Source of the DNA: Xylaria sp. FL1777 | Taxonomy: Eukaryota > Ascomycota > Sordariomycetes > Xylariales > Xylariaceae | Assembly (NCBI GenBank): GCA_022578965.1 | Contig: MU400509.1 | Span: forward strand, 124,001 to 188,000 | Reading direction: 5' to 3' | Length of the DNA stretch: 64,000 nucleotides | In this document: positions 1 through 11,800 of the stretch, piece after piece | Position numbering within the stretch: the first letter of the stretch is position 1 | Layout: the number at the start of each line of letters is the position of its first letter | Program-made: the position numbers and the translations under genes | Notes under the pieces: generated by a model | Database searches by the model: none | Seen by the model: the letters and a program-made list of their open reading frames with translations, nothing else | What the model was told of the DNA's origin: nothing

Positions 1-387
1 TAAACTGGTTCGTGCCGACTGTAGCTGGCAGGACATCGTCTAAGGTGAGGTGGTGGGAGATGGGGACGAGGGCAAAGAGAATATATGCGGGAGGGGTTAG
101 GGGAAATTAAAAGAGAGCAAAAGGATTGTGTGAACATCTACAAAAATAAGGAGAAATACAGAGGAGAAGGAAGACGAAGACTTTGGAGCGTTGACGTTGA
201 ACGCCGTTTATCTTCGCGCAGATGGGAGGGGTTTCTCAAAGAGCGTCATGTCGTGCTTGGGAGATGCTGGGCGAAAATAGCTAGAATGGGCGCTCGTGGT
301 CATGATAGCAGTACGGTTGATAGTCGAGTCGAGGACCTTCGTGGCAGAAGGGACGAAGTCTAAAGAGCGCATATGACGGGGCAACAT
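1..387 (-). other. Possible 5' end of a gene running off the left edge
   Basis: On the minus strand there is an ATG at 387 followed by about 59 open codons, and a second ATG at 36 preceded by a good TTAG acceptor-like site and open to the window edge. A further TTTTTGTAG acceptor-like site lies near 140. This could be the first exon(s) or 5' leader of a minus-strand gene whose body lies outside the window. I do not recognise the protein and could not find a convincing donor to join the pieces, so no CDS is drawn. Confidence 0.2.
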
Positions 388-835
388 GGCGCGGAGTGAA
401 AATGGCACGGATTTATTAGAGGAAACGACTCTCGGTAAAAATAAACAAGATCATTACATTCGGCATGTGTAAAAAGTGTGGTTCTTTAAATTCCTCCTCT
501 AGGACGCTATTGTGAAGACATATCATCAACGTGCAATCACTTTTCAGCTCAGGAACACCATATATCACAGCCGTAGAGAAAAAGAAGAAAATTATTGCTG
601 ATTGAACTCTTTAACTAGATTCCTATACACACAATCCTCTCTTCTTCAAGCGATGAAGAAGATGGTGCTTTACGCCCGAAGCCCCTTCAAGCTTCTATGC
701 TAAACCCGTAGCCCCAAACTCCTAATGACAGAATTCGTACACTTTGGTTGATGTCTTGTAAGCTTGCTACCCTAGCCCCCTACTGCCAAAGACTAGAAAA
801 GGGAAGCCGAAAATTTATTAGCTTTAAGCATCTAT
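388..835. other. Intergenic, no gene seen
   Basis: AT-rich stretch just beyond the BIG1 stop codon, probably carrying the BIG1 3' UTR. Only short unconserved open frames are present. Confidence 0.5.
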
Positions 836-1996
836 CTATTGCTGCTTCTTTTGAGCCGCAGGTCCCATCTCCTTGTCGAAGGCACCGTACGAGACTTCAA
901 GACTGGCCAAGGCGGAGATGCCGGCGTACAGGATAGACATCAAGATGATGAAGGCGATCAAGCCCATGAAAACACCTAAATAAACAATTCGAGTCAGCAC
1001 TGTTGCGGATTTCCACTATAATATACTGTTGGAACATATACGCGAAGGAAATCGACCTACCAGGAGTGAAGTATTGGTATTTCTCAAACAGCGGCAAGTT
1101 CTTGTCTTTCTTCGCTTGCCTCCTAACCCCGTTGACATCGTGAAGCTGCCTCTTCAGCTCCGAGTGGCCCGCACCGCTATCGGTAAACTCAGCCGTGTAT
1201 GTCTGGGGCTGTTCCGTTCGGGGTCCGCCGGTGTAGACGACGGTGTAAGATTCGCCTGCGGAAGCTTCGTACTGCTCGAGGACTATGCCTAATTCATCGT
1301 CTGTCCACAGAGAAATTTCACGGGTTAGCCACCAAGGAACAAACCATCTCAAAATCCACAACCCCCCAAGTCCTCGATGTGCATCCAAAGATACTAGGAG
1401 AGAACTAGGATTGACAGAGTAGGGGGCAAAGGACGCAGTCTCTAACCATTTTCCTTGAGCGCCCTTGCGCTTTCAGCAGCGGATGACGGGACGGGCAAGA
1501 GTTCGACCACGTTGATAGAAGACTGCGGTAGGTCGCAGGTCTCCCGTATATATGTGGCGATAGACCTGACGTCAAGCTCGCCCGCAACCTCGGCGATGCT
1601 GTAGCTGCTCGCGGCATGTCCGAGTGATTTACTGAGCTTGGGCACTGCGGCCTTGGAGCTCAGGTGTGCGGCGTTCAGGTTCGGCTGGGAGATGAAGAGA
1701 TAGCGGTTCGTCGGGCATGATGAGAGGAGCTGCTTCGTCGATTCGAGCACCGTTAAGCTTGATTGGAGCTGATCCTGGTTCGTTGGCTTTGAAAGTCTAC
1801 GGAGCAGCACTTTATTAGTATACCCCTAATACAACGGCGATAGTTTGTCGCGTAAGCGTGGTAGCAGGGCGTTTTCCCAGCTTAACGTGACGGCTACGTA
1901 CTTGGCTGTCGAGAACAGGATGAAGGGGGAAGAATCCGAGAAGGCGTGCGAGGACGCGCACAAGCCCGCGATGGTCGCGGCTACAGATAGACGCAT
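836..1996 (-). CDS. BIG1: BIG1 family protein (V-ATPase S1/VOA1-like, beta-1,6-glucan synthesis)
   Basis: Four exons on the minus strand: 1996-1902, 1796-1447, 1300-1061 and 975-836, giving 274 aa. Donors are GTACGT, GTTAGA and GTAGGT, and acceptors are TAG, CAG and TAG. The protein begins with a signal peptide (MRLSVAATIAGLCASSHA), continues as a lumenal domain, and ends with one membrane helix (FMGLIAFIILMSILYAG) and a short tail ending SYGAFDKEMGPAAQKKQQ, which is the typical BIG1 C-terminus. In yeast, Big1 is an ER membrane protein needed for beta-1,6-glucan, and the domain is shared with V-ATPase accessory subunits. The tail and topology are seen directly; the glucan role is inferred from the family. 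It is divergent from RRP17. The 146-nt intron 3 is longer than the other two. Confidence 0.85.
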
Positions 1997-2945
1997 CGTA
2001 TTTGTTCGTTGTTTGGTCGTCTCCCTGAGGTGAGATGAAAATACGGCCTTCGTTCGTTGCAACGAAGGGGTTATCGAATCCCCAGAGGTTGACTAAGTAC
2101 TTATGTCTGATAGATAGAGCTCGAGCTTGCAGTGCAATTGTCGGAGCCTACCTACAGTAGGTACCTACGATTGACACGCCATTCCCAAATGGGACGCCAA
2201 CCTGAGGCATGCCGCTTTTTAGCCTGGGGCAGACCTGGGAGCGTGAGCTGAGCCCGCTGGAACCGTGTAGCTATTACTCATTGAACGTTGCGATTGCCTG
2301 TCTGTCTATTTGTATACATACATTAAATGTTAATCACAAGGATACGTTACACCCTTATTAATTCTTTTTAATAAAAATCATATATTGTACTTATATTCCT
2401 GGAGCAATAAACATGGATTCTATCTTCTGTCCCGCGTTAGCTCACAGGCCTTGGTTTGTCTCCGCGAATCACTTCTAGTGCTGTAAATAGTATACGGAAA
2501 GAAGGCGACGCCTTTCGCATGCTTAGAGAGGCTGAAGCAATGGAGGACGGCAGTTCGGTCAACATATTCACAGCATTTTTAGGCCTATCCGCACCTTTCT
2601 TAGGGTCCAACCCATTGCTAAGACCCTACGCACTTAAGTATGTACCGCCAAGCAATATGCCCATGTCCGTGGCGCTTCGACCCTGCTGCCGTCCCTAAAT
2701 TTGACTGGCTTATAGCGGGGTCAAGGACGCCCCAGATGTGACTTAACATTTGCTGAACTTTTTTATCTTAGCTTATCAGCACTGGCAAATGCGTGCACTT
2801 ACCTACCTCCTACCCTTACCAGCCTTATACCAAAATTTCCCGAAAATACAGCACGGCTTAGCGGTATCACTCGTATGCTACGTAGTCTCTAGTCTCTCTC
2901 GAATCGGAACGACAATTATAAAGACCAATCCGAAATTCAGACAAC
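1997..2945. promoter_or_regulatory. Shared divergent promoter region of BIG1 and RRP17
   Basis: About 950 nt between two divergent start codons, so it must contain both promoters. Around 2146-2176 there is a short copy of the AGGTACCT-type repeat. No conserved coding frame is seen. Confidence 0.5.
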
Positions 2946-3707
2946 ATGTTCGCCTACCCACGTCCCAAGAAGCTCTTAGCACCGCCGCCCAAGAAGCGCA
3001 AGAGACAGCACACGATCGAGGAGATAAAGTTTGACGCCGAGGCGCGCACCGAGTACTTGACGGGCTTCCATAAGCGCAAGCTACAGCGAGCCAAGCACGC
3101 CCAGGAGCAAGCCGCCGAGCGGGCACGGCAGGAGAAGATTGAGACCAGGAAACAGGTAGGGAGTTACAGCGAATCTAATCCAGCTTCGAATCCGTTCATT
3201 GTTGTGCGAGTACTAACCAGGCCGCGTGAAAAACAGCTCCGCGAGGACCGGAAACGAGAAGTCGAGGAGCACGTCCAGAACGTCAACAATGCCTTGAAAC
3301 AAGCGGCGCAGGCAGGCTACATAGATAGCGAAGAGGGCGAGTCCTCCGACGATGGTGACACGGTCGAGGAATGGGGCGGGTTTCAGGACACGCTTGGACA
3401 GCAGGACACGATAGACCACGAAGAGGAGTACATCGATGAGGATCGGTACACGACGGTGACGGTAGAGTCTGTGAACGTGTCTAAGGATGGCCTGACCAGC
3501 TCGCGGCCTGACGAAGAAGAGTCGGCGGAAGAAAAAGAAGAGGAAAGCATAGATGAGAATACTCAGACCCGGCCTGTCAAGAGGAGCAACAAGAATAGTG
3601 ACCCGACTAAGAAGAAAAAACAGAAGTTTAGGTATGAGACCAAGCTGGAGAGGCAAATCACGATCATCAAACAAAAGGCTAGAAATAAAAGGAGGTCTAG
3701 GGATTGA
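2946..3707 (+). CDS. RRP17: Nucleolar protein 12 / Rrp17 family ribosome biogenesis factor
   Basis: Exons 2946-3155 and 3237-3707 give 226 aa. The intron (3156-3236, 81 nt) has a GTAGGG donor, a TACTAAC branch site and an AACAG acceptor. Removing it joins ETRKQ to LREDRKREVEEHV, the expected continuous Nop12/Rrp17 (NOL12) domain. The N-terminus is very basic (PPKKRKRQHTIEEI), then comes a charged helix, an acidic middle and a lysine-rich tail (KKKKQKFRYETKLERQ). Yeast Rrp17 is a nucleolar 5'-3' exonuclease of 60S pre-rRNA processing; that role is by homology. Because the intron is a multiple of three with no stop, retention would give a 253-aa form with 27 extra residues. Confidence 0.85.
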   Translation: MFAYPRPKKLLAPPPKKRKRQHTIEEIKFDAEARTEYLTGFHKRKLQRAKHAQEQAAERARQEKIETRKQVGSYSESNPASNPFIVVRVLTRPREKQLREDRKREVEEHVQNVNNALKQAAQAGYIDSEEGESSDDGDTVEEWGGFQDTLGQQDTIDHEEEYIDEDRYTTVTVESVNVSKDGLTSSRPDEEESAEEKEEESIDENTQTRPVKRSNKNSDPTKKKKQKFRYETKLERQITIIKQKARNKRRSRD

Positions 3708-4068
3708 ATATTTCACCAATCGTTTCCGACATATTGTTCTATAGGTGTGCTCTATACATTACAATGTTTCGCGTTCAAGGGGGAACAGCTTCATGAGTAG
3801 GAGGCTTTGGTCTCGCATTAATTGTCTGCCTGTCGAAGCTGCCCTTCTACATTTCCTCACGCATTGCCTCTCCCCCAAAACACTTGACAGCGTGAGCTAG
3901 TCGACCGGCTACACAGCTATCCCTCCAAGTAGCCCGGCATAACAGGTGTTAGGGAAATGAAACCTCCTATCTCCACAAGTCTCGGCATCCACATACTTCT
4001 TCCTATCCCATCTCCTCCTTCTACTCTCTCGTTCTTCGTGCGTGGAATCGGCGTATCGGTGCGGGTAC
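3708..4068. other. Short convergent 3' intergenic
   Basis: 361 nt between the stop codons of RRP17 and tropomyosin. It should hold both 3' UTRs. No gene is seen. Confidence 0.5.
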
Positions 4069-4832
4069 TTAGATATTGCCGATCTCTTGCTGAAGGTCGT
4101 CCAACTCCTTCTGAAGGGTCGAGTGTTTCTTGGCCATCTCCTCGTACTTGGACTCCCATTGGTCTCGCTCTTGCTCGAGGGCTTGTACCTTGCGTTCAAA
4201 GTGACCGGCTTTTACGTCAGTTTGGCGGAGTCTAGAAAAAGAGGGTATGGTTAGTTTACTGCCGCGTCTTGAACTATTCCATTATAGGAGGCAGGTGCTA
4301 CTACTTACTTTTCATTTGTCTCACGAAGGGTCTTATCGGCTTGCTCGGCCTCTTCCTCGAGCAGCTGAAGTCTTCGTTGCAGGGTCTCATTGTGCGTACC
4401 ATGTTGCAGGCTCTCATCGGCCGACTTCTTCAGCTCCTTAATAGATGTGTCCATCTTCTCGTTCTCAGTCTCGAGGAGACCGTTCTTGTGTGTGAGGGAA
4501 GTGATCTCCTGCTCCTTGGCGAGGTTCTCTTGTTCGAGGGCCTTGATTTTGGACTGTAGCTCTTCGACTTTGGCGGAAGACTCGTCGGCTTCCAAACGAA
4601 GCTGGTTCATGCGCTGCAGCATATGGTTGCTTAGATTAGTACGCGTAGTTGTGCATAGAACGAATCATCTGATGGCTCGTAGGAAATAAACAGCGTGAAC
4701 TTTCCGTCAGGAGCTGTGATGTGAAAAGGCGCATAACCATGAAGGCGAGTGCGGTGGCTGCTGGAGCTGGTGATGGTGGGGTAAAGAAAGGGGAGCGGAA
4801 TGCTAATAGCTCACCTCCTTGATGCGATCCAT
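4069..4832 (-). CDS. TPM1: Tropomyosin
   Basis: Three exons: 4832-4815, 4613-4309 and 4231-4069, giving 161 aa, the standard size of fungal tropomyosin (S. pombe Cdc8 class). The first exon encodes only MDRIKE, the second continues RMNQLRLEADESSAKVEEL, and the whole protein is one uninterrupted heptad-repeat coiled coil ending LQQEIGNI. Donors are GTGAGC and GTAAGT; acceptors are CAG and TAG. Tropomyosin forms head-to-tail dimers along actin cables and supports cytokinesis and polar growth. Intron 1 is long (201 nt) and contains an in-frame ATG (4622) just before the exon 2 acceptor, so a transcript starting inside the intron could encode an N-terminal variant. Divergent from the securin-like gene. 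Confidence 0.92.
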
Positions 4833-5968
4833 GGCTAAGTTGGGAGTGTTCAGGCGCCTCTTGCCGAAGGTCAAAAAAAGATTTGGGGAGGAAGGTGAAG
4901 GTTGATAGACAGGCAAATGATGGAATGGCTTAGTTGGGAAGTGAAGCCAGGTAAAACGAAAGCAGGTCGAGAGGGAGGCAGGTAATAAAGAAAGGGACGA
5001 CGAATGCTAGGTTGATTGATCGACTGGATGAATTTCATGTGGTAAAGAGGGGGGATTCCGCCCGCGACTGCCCCGCCTGTCTGTGCCGTTAACTCCCTAC
5101 TGCTTTTAGGCCCCTAAGCCTGCTACAAGGTTGACAGACAGGGTATAACGATACCTAGGCAGCACCTTAGGTAGGTACTACCTAAGCTGTACGGTACCTA
5201 CCTCTCATGCAAGGTACCCAGAAGCAGCAGCTGCATAGTAATTCACACTGTCTAGTATTCCTCATTACAGGCAGAAATAATGTGCATATACAAACATACA
5301 CACTGTACATTCCTATGTAGTGCTTTGGGTCTGCCTCGAGTTTTAGCCTATCTAGGTGCCTTGGTAGATCATATGTCGAGGTACTTGCTATTGGAGTCGT
5401 AATAAAAAACCTACTGAATCATAATGTAAACTCGAACAAACTAGAAGAAAATGTTATTCACTAGGACCATCTAGTTTATTGTAGTATGATCGTTTCATCA
5501 TATGGCCTACCTATTGTAGGTAGGTACCCAACCAGTTTAGGTACACAGAGTACAGCGAGGTAGGTTCACTAGGTACTGTGTACGTAGGTAGCTCTAATTA
5601 GGGGCTGGTAGGGGCTCTGCCCCTCTCTAATTGGCTGCAGCAGCTACACACTAAATGGCATGCCCCCAGTTGCTTGGGCAACTCCCAGAACTGGATTGAA
5701 AGTAATTAAACAATCCAAACCTTCCAATTCTTGTCACCCAATACGAGTCAATCTATTCAGTTAAGCTCCATAGCAACCACAAAACAGTCAAAACTCTGAC
5801 CTAGATGACAAGCTCCCCTTGATTCTATTGACCGCTGAAGGCAGTCAACAAACAGAAAAAAAACCCTTCCTCCACTTCCTCCACCACCTCCGGGTTGCAG
5901 GAAGGCGGTTTTGCCAAGACTCGAAAACAGACCAGACGTCAAGATAAACCACAGATCCAGCTCAAAAT
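4833..5968. promoter_or_regulatory. Divergent promoter region of tropomyosin and securin-like gene
   Basis: 1.1 kb between divergent starts with no conserved coding frame. It contains two dense AGGTACCT-type repeat patches and TC-rich tracts just upstream of the securin-like ATG. Confidence 0.5.
5150..5600. repeat. Dispersed AGGTACCT-type repeat patches
   Basis: Two clusters (about 5150-5230 and 5505-5600) of TAGGTAGGTAC / GTACCTACC words. The core is self-complementary, so it reads similarly on both strands. The same words recur in many other intergenic stretches of this window but were not noticed in exons. Confidence 0.7.
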
Positions 5969-7403
5969 ATGTTCGCAGCCCACAATCAAGAGAACTTAAC
6001 CTTCAGCCGTCAGCATGCTGCTGCTATTAAGCAGCAGCAGGGCCAGACGAGCCGTCCGCTCGGGGCGAAGACGCCTGGGGCCAAATACTCCAAAACACCC
6101 ATGAAAGTTCCCTTGAATGACGAGAATGATGCAAATGCCATGACTTCGAAAGCATTAAAAGGTGGCGACAAGTCCAGTTTTGCGACTCCTATGAGTAAGC
6201 TTCCTTAAAAGAATCTTGTCTAGAGAAAGCTATACTAATCATCGAATAGCACAACGCGCGCGAGCTGTCCTCGGCGACAAGACCACAAACGCCAAAGCCA
6301 AGGGACTGCAGACTGTTCATGTCAAAAGTGCTATCCAAGAGATCGAGAAATCACAGGCAAGGCCCCAGACCACAGTTCGGCCTAAGCAGCGAGAACCCCA
6401 GGCGGAGACGCATAAGTTGCAAGTTCATGCAGAGGAACCAGATGCTTTGAGTGAGGATGAGGTCGAGTACTGCCCTCCAAGACCCAAGGATCTGCCATAC
6501 CAATCGGACGTCTTCCCTGATGGTGTTCTAACCTTCGATGCGCTGAAGCCGGAAAACATGATGAAAGGCTATTACCGATACTACTTTAACCCCATCGACG
6601 AGAACGGTGTCTCCAGACGCGATAGACAGCTAGCCCAGGAGACTCAAAAAGCTATACGGGAAGGCGAGAGACAGATCAAGGAAGACCTGGAAAATCTTGA
6701 ATGGAGCGTCAAGTCTGAACTAGAGCTTGACGCCAAGGCAGTCAAGAAGTCGTCCACTTCCACGAAACTACCCGCACCACGAAAGCCGCTATCAACCGTT
6801 CGGTCTAGGAACGCAGCTAACGTTTTATCGATGGATGATACGACAATGTCAATGCAGAGAAAGGCAATCAAGAAATCTGAACCCAGCAAGCCTCTGCACA
6901 AGAAATCGGCATCATTTGTCATGCCAACGCTGAGAATGAGTCGGCCGGGCAGCTCGCAGCTCCCATCAATCCCCAAGAAGTCGGCCACTGAGCTGGATGC
7001 TACTTCACGTACGACTATCGGGTACAACAGGGGCCGCGCCACCGCATCACTACTGACCAAGACGAATACCTCAACTCATACCAGAAACAAAACATTGTCG
7101 TCAGTGTCCTCCTCTATACATAAAGGAGGCATTCCTCGCTCTAACACCACGCTATCCAACGACTCGGACAAAACCATCACGCCCGCTCGCTACGCGCACA
7201 GCCAGGCCACCTCGACTGCCGCTCCCGCCGCAGACGAGTACTACGCCTCGCGAGAGCGTGTTCCCTTCCTATCTATCTTCGATCCCGACAACTGCGGCGA
7301 GGGGGAGGACGACGACGACGACCCGCTAGGCATCAAGAACAGCACTCCAGCATTCCCAGAAGACGAAGACGAGGAAGAATTCGAGCTCAAGCTCGACGAT
7401 TAA
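5969..7403 (+). CDS. Securin (Cut2-like)
   Basis: Exons 5969-6194 and 6250-7403 (GTAAGC donor, AATAG acceptor) give 459 aa. The protein is disordered and basic at the N-terminus and acidic at the C-terminus. Features matching fission yeast securin Cut2 are an N-terminal QEN box-like site, LGAKTP/KTP motifs, a destruction-box-like RAVLGDKTTNAKAK at about residue 80, and an acidic EDEVEYCPPRP block resembling the Cut2 IEYMPPP block. The C-terminal PFLSIFDPDN segment next to an acidic run could be the separase-binding part. Securin holds separase inactive until APC/C-driven destruction. Sequence conservation in this family is very low, so the call rests on motif order. It could instead be another APC/C substrate. 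Confidence 0.6.
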
Positions 7404-8884
7404 GCCGCCCTCGATGTCCTATCTTCACTCACATGTCTTATTACGATTACAGAGCTAAATGATTTGGCGTTACCCGGTTGACTGACTAATTGACTGATTA
7501 AACCCCCGCGTCTCGCATCCGAGATTGTTGATAGACGGACACATGGGGGCGTTACTGGCACTGGATTCGGCGTTTAAAGTGCGTTCGGGGCTGTTGCCCT
7601 TGTTTGATTACACATGGCCTGAGGGCAACTGTACGAGCTAGTTACATACTTGCCTACCTCACTACCTAGCAACTTGTCTGCATCCCTGCCTAAGCAGTGT
7701 TGCTCCAGGAAGCATGCATGCTATTCGTTGTCTTGTCAGGGAGGAAAGAGTTGGCCAACTCGGAGTATTCTCATAGAGCAGAGCTGCTAGCACGGGGAAG
7801 CTTTCTATCCCAACTGCCAGAGGAACGAGGATAGAACGGGAAGGAAATGTGGCATTCCTTCGTTCGCCCAAGCTGTACTTCCGAGATTCGTGTACAATTG
7901 GCGTTATTGAGTTTATCGATTGAGTAATGAAAACTATTTTTGAAACCCTCTTTTTTTCAGTTCGTGTTGAAAGGAAATTATCGATTTTAGTGCTGTGTTT
8001 ACTTACCATAATATATCAAGCTCATCCGCGTAAGTGTATCTCAACTGCCGATTTCTCTACACGTGCAAGCGATGTATGGCCATGAGTACTTCGGGCTGTT
8101 TAGAATAGCATTTATTATGTATATCTTTCAAGAGATTATGCTTAAAATGATTCTAACTGGACCTTGACGGACAATTCTAAGTTCATATTAAACTACCAAA
8201 TCACATGCATTTCAGATTTTAGTTTCCATTTTTTAATACCGTCTTCAGAGCAAATGTACTTTTTGTTGAATTATGGACAATTATATTACCAACCCCGGGT
8301 CTTCATCATAATCTGTACACGCCTGATCATGATAATATAACGCGAGATTCTGCCCCTATGTACACTTTTGGCCAACATTCTCTGCCAACATCACAGCTCT
8401 ATAAGGTTGAATATCTCGTGCTCCATCACCTGTCGTTCAGCAGTCCCTAAGGGGGATAGGGAGGTGAATATCGTTACTTCCGCTGTCTTCATATCTAACT
8501 GGCCACCAGCGTATCCCGATAATCGGGCCTTACGCTGGATTTACACTGGAACCCATTTCCCTATTGTACGTTGCCGAAAAACGTACGGAGAAAATGCCCA
8601 GATTATGCTTATGCCCCTGCGCACATGCAGAACTAATACTACAGGTTTTCTTTTCATCCCATTTAGCCATTTTAAAATCCGTTCTCCGCATGCATTATAT
8701 CGAAGCTGATCCAAAGGTGTCGAATCGAGCATCGAGTTGTGTAGGAGTGAGGAACTGAAATATAAGATGAAGGAAGCGACTGCGCCAGAGAGACGGAGAC
8801 GGGTATATAAATGAGAAAAGCGTCTCTCCAGTAGCAGCCTTCCTTACCAACGTCGATGGTCGATACTGAGCAATAGAGATCAAA
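7404..8884. other. Convergent intergenic, no gene seen
   Basis: 1.5 kb between the stop codons of the securin-like gene and SET1. Open frames here (for example 115 codons on the minus strand at 7662-8009) show no family resemblance and no coding bias that I can see. Confidence 0.5.
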
Positions 8885-11800
8885 TTAATTGAGGAACCCT
8901 TTACATGCTGCGGTACCGCAAAGGCAGGGTATACGGTCCAGGCTCCCGATTTCACGCTCAAACTTGTAATCATAGGTTAACTCTTCATCTGTGCACGAAG
9001 TTAGCCATGTTAATTCAAGAGATCATAAGATTAATAGAGAAACGTACTCTGAGCAATGTCTCGGAGAGCATAGATGACGATCCGTTTGCTGCCTTCCACT
9101 TTGATAATCTTCGCCGTGCAGTTAGGCATGCAACTGTGGTTGATAAAGCGAGCGATGCCGCCTTTCTTTGTAGCATCAATAACCGTGCTATCGTCGATTC
9201 GAAATAGATAACTACTACCTATACCGCTCTTCAGGTATCGGTTCTCTCGAATCTCGGAAATCTGTTGTCGGACCTGTTCGCCTACATACTCGATAATCAT
9301 GTCGTCTTTGTTGATATTCTCCATAGCATAAAGTCCCCAGTTATGAATGGCAGAACGCGCAAATTTGACAGGCTTCTTCCGCTTCTTAAGCTGATTGAAG
9401 CGTAATACATCGGAGTCTTGGCCTAGTGTCCTTTTCTGATCGTTCAAATCGGCCACAAAACGTCGGTTGTTGGCGCGGTTGGCCCTTGAATTTCCTTTGG
9501 CCAGCAATTTTTCGGCAGCAAGTTTAGCCGCCTCAGCAGCCGCAGCAACGGCATCTCTACTATCTTTCTTCGCAGCCCGCTGCTGTCGTTCTTCCCGGGC
9601 TTTCTGGACTTTAAGATGATGGGGAAGGTATTTAGATTTCTCGGAATTGAGGATCTTCTTCACGCCTTCCGTCCGAGCAGAGCCTGTGGAATTGGGGACA
9701 TAGTAGCCGTCAATCGTAAGTGGGCTATTAGGTGGCATTTCTTCCCTGGCATTAAGTTCTCGTATGCGATTGTGTTTCCATATCCACAGTCGAGGATCTC
9801 CAACTTCGCTTGGTATTGTCCTCTTTTTGAGTTTGCTAACATCCGGTTGATCGTTGGACTGGAACTGGAGATCTGGGATTGTCTCGAGGGCCAACTTGAA
9901 TGTTGAAGGAATGGGCATCGCAGCGATCACCTTGTCGGAAAAGCGATCATCCTTAGGCAGCACTTCCTCGGTCTCCTCAACAATAGTTGGCTTTCGAGGC
10001 GGTTCTTTAGACACCGAGGTGTCAACTTTTTGTGCCTGATCGAGCGCTTCTTCAACAAATGCATCCTCCTGTTTCTTCTTCATTGCCTCCCGTTCTTCCA
10101 AGAGCTGCTTCTTGGTTTTCCTTTTAGCCTTAGTAACGGTCGTCTTCTTTTTGCCCTTGATGGGTTTCTCGACAGGCGTAAGCAGTTCTACCGCCACTGG
10201 CTCTTTCGTATCTAAATCAGCATCTGGAAGGAGAACATCTTCTGTCGGACTTGGGAACTCATGTTCCAGAGTATCAATGGTAACCCCAAAGAGCTCTTCG
10301 TCGGATTTTCTCTGGCGCTTGATAGCGGCCTCAACCTGAAGATCTAGTTTCCTCTTCTTGGATTTGACAGCACCGTCATTAACTAAGAAGCTAGCATCGG
10401 TCATAGAATCCTCATCGCCGAATCCGTCTTCAAATGCATCTTCATCTGTGCTCATGCGGCTATGGGGGCGCGATTCAAGCTCCTCTGTATCGCGTGCGAT
10501 AGAATCACGCACCTCGCCTTCGCCCTCACCTTCAGATGCCTCGTCATCGCTATCTGGTGGCTGCAGGCGATGATGCAAGGAGCGGAAGGCATTGCGTACC
10601 ACAGAGGGTCGCTTGCGGGCAAATGGGTCCGTGAAACCATAATTGCGCTGAGCAGCACTGTGACCTTTGACTTTCCGAATTCTAGGTAGGGCAGTGACGT
10701 TAAGACGCGCAGTCCTACGTTCAATAGGATCAGCACGAGAATTCGGAGTGCTGACTGGCGATACGTCGTGATCTTCGATGCTGATAATGGGCTTGAGGGG
10801 TCCAACTGGATCCTCGATATTCAACTTGCGCCTCTTTGCAACATGATTTCCGGGGTCCAGGAAAGTGGAAAGGGCTGGAACTGCAACTTTGGTCCGGATA
10901 TGCCTAATTAAATGCTCCATCATCTCACGGCGAACAACTTCGATAGCCTCCACAACGGGATCAAAGTTCTGTGCCCGTTGTTTCTTCTCTTCTTCGAGTA
11001 TGTTCTCCTCTAGTTGGCGCCGTTCCTCACGAGGTCGGTATTGGTGGTCTTCTCGATACCGTGTATCTCCAACTGGCCGCCTCTCGAGATCACCAGGCCG
11101 CGGGTGATTAGACGGATGTGATGAGCTCGAAAGCGTTGCGTTGTGTAGTTTCATCGCCATGCTATAAGTGAAAAATGCACTTCCATTTGCTGATTGGAAA
11201 CACCTGCAAGCTTCCTCACGACCCCGGGAAGAATTGGGAAAGATAATATAATACCCCATGCGATCCGTGAGAATGTCGTCGATCAGGTAGGATTTGAGGC
11301 GCTTCTTCATGTGTGGAACAGTTGTGACCATTACTGGGACGCTTGAATCTGGTACAAAGATATATGGTTCGCCTCTCAGCGTACTTGGTATAGAGGGGGC
11401 GCCTGCTAGATACGGATTCGGTTTAGTAGAAAGCGTCCAATTCGTCGGGTCGGCGAGCAGTGGCCGTTGTCGTTCAGCGGCAGGGCCCTTTGGGGCAGTA
11501 GGGGGAGGCCGAGAAAAGGCGTCGGAATGGGGCTTCACACTAGCAAGGCCGTCACCATGGGGCCATGTCGAAGAAGGTACGTTGTCGGCATGCGATCTTG
11601 GGCCTACGGGCACGGGCGGTGTAGCCATGGCTCGAGCCATCTCTTCTCGATCTTTCTTGATGATCGCCTCAAGCATCTGCCTACTCTTCTTCCCATCACG
11701 GTCAAATTCAACCTTGACGTGATTGGCCTCGATCTTTCGTCCGTTCATCGCTCTAACAGCTCTCTTCGCAGCGTCCACTGCAGACATCGCTGGTCGCCGG

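Noticed and set aside
1301..1446. BIG1 intron 3 (146 nt) as a second twin intron
   Set aside because: A single GTTAGA...ACAG intron already keeps phase and the conserved sequence, and no internal AG is followed by a donor remnant such as TRNGT.
7662..8009. 115-codon minus-strand frame between securin-like gene and SET1
   Set aside because: No recognisable domain and located in a convergent 3' region.
10112..10573. Plus-strand open frames inside SET1
   Set aside because: Shadows of the SET1 reading frame, rich in Ser, with no family resemblance.
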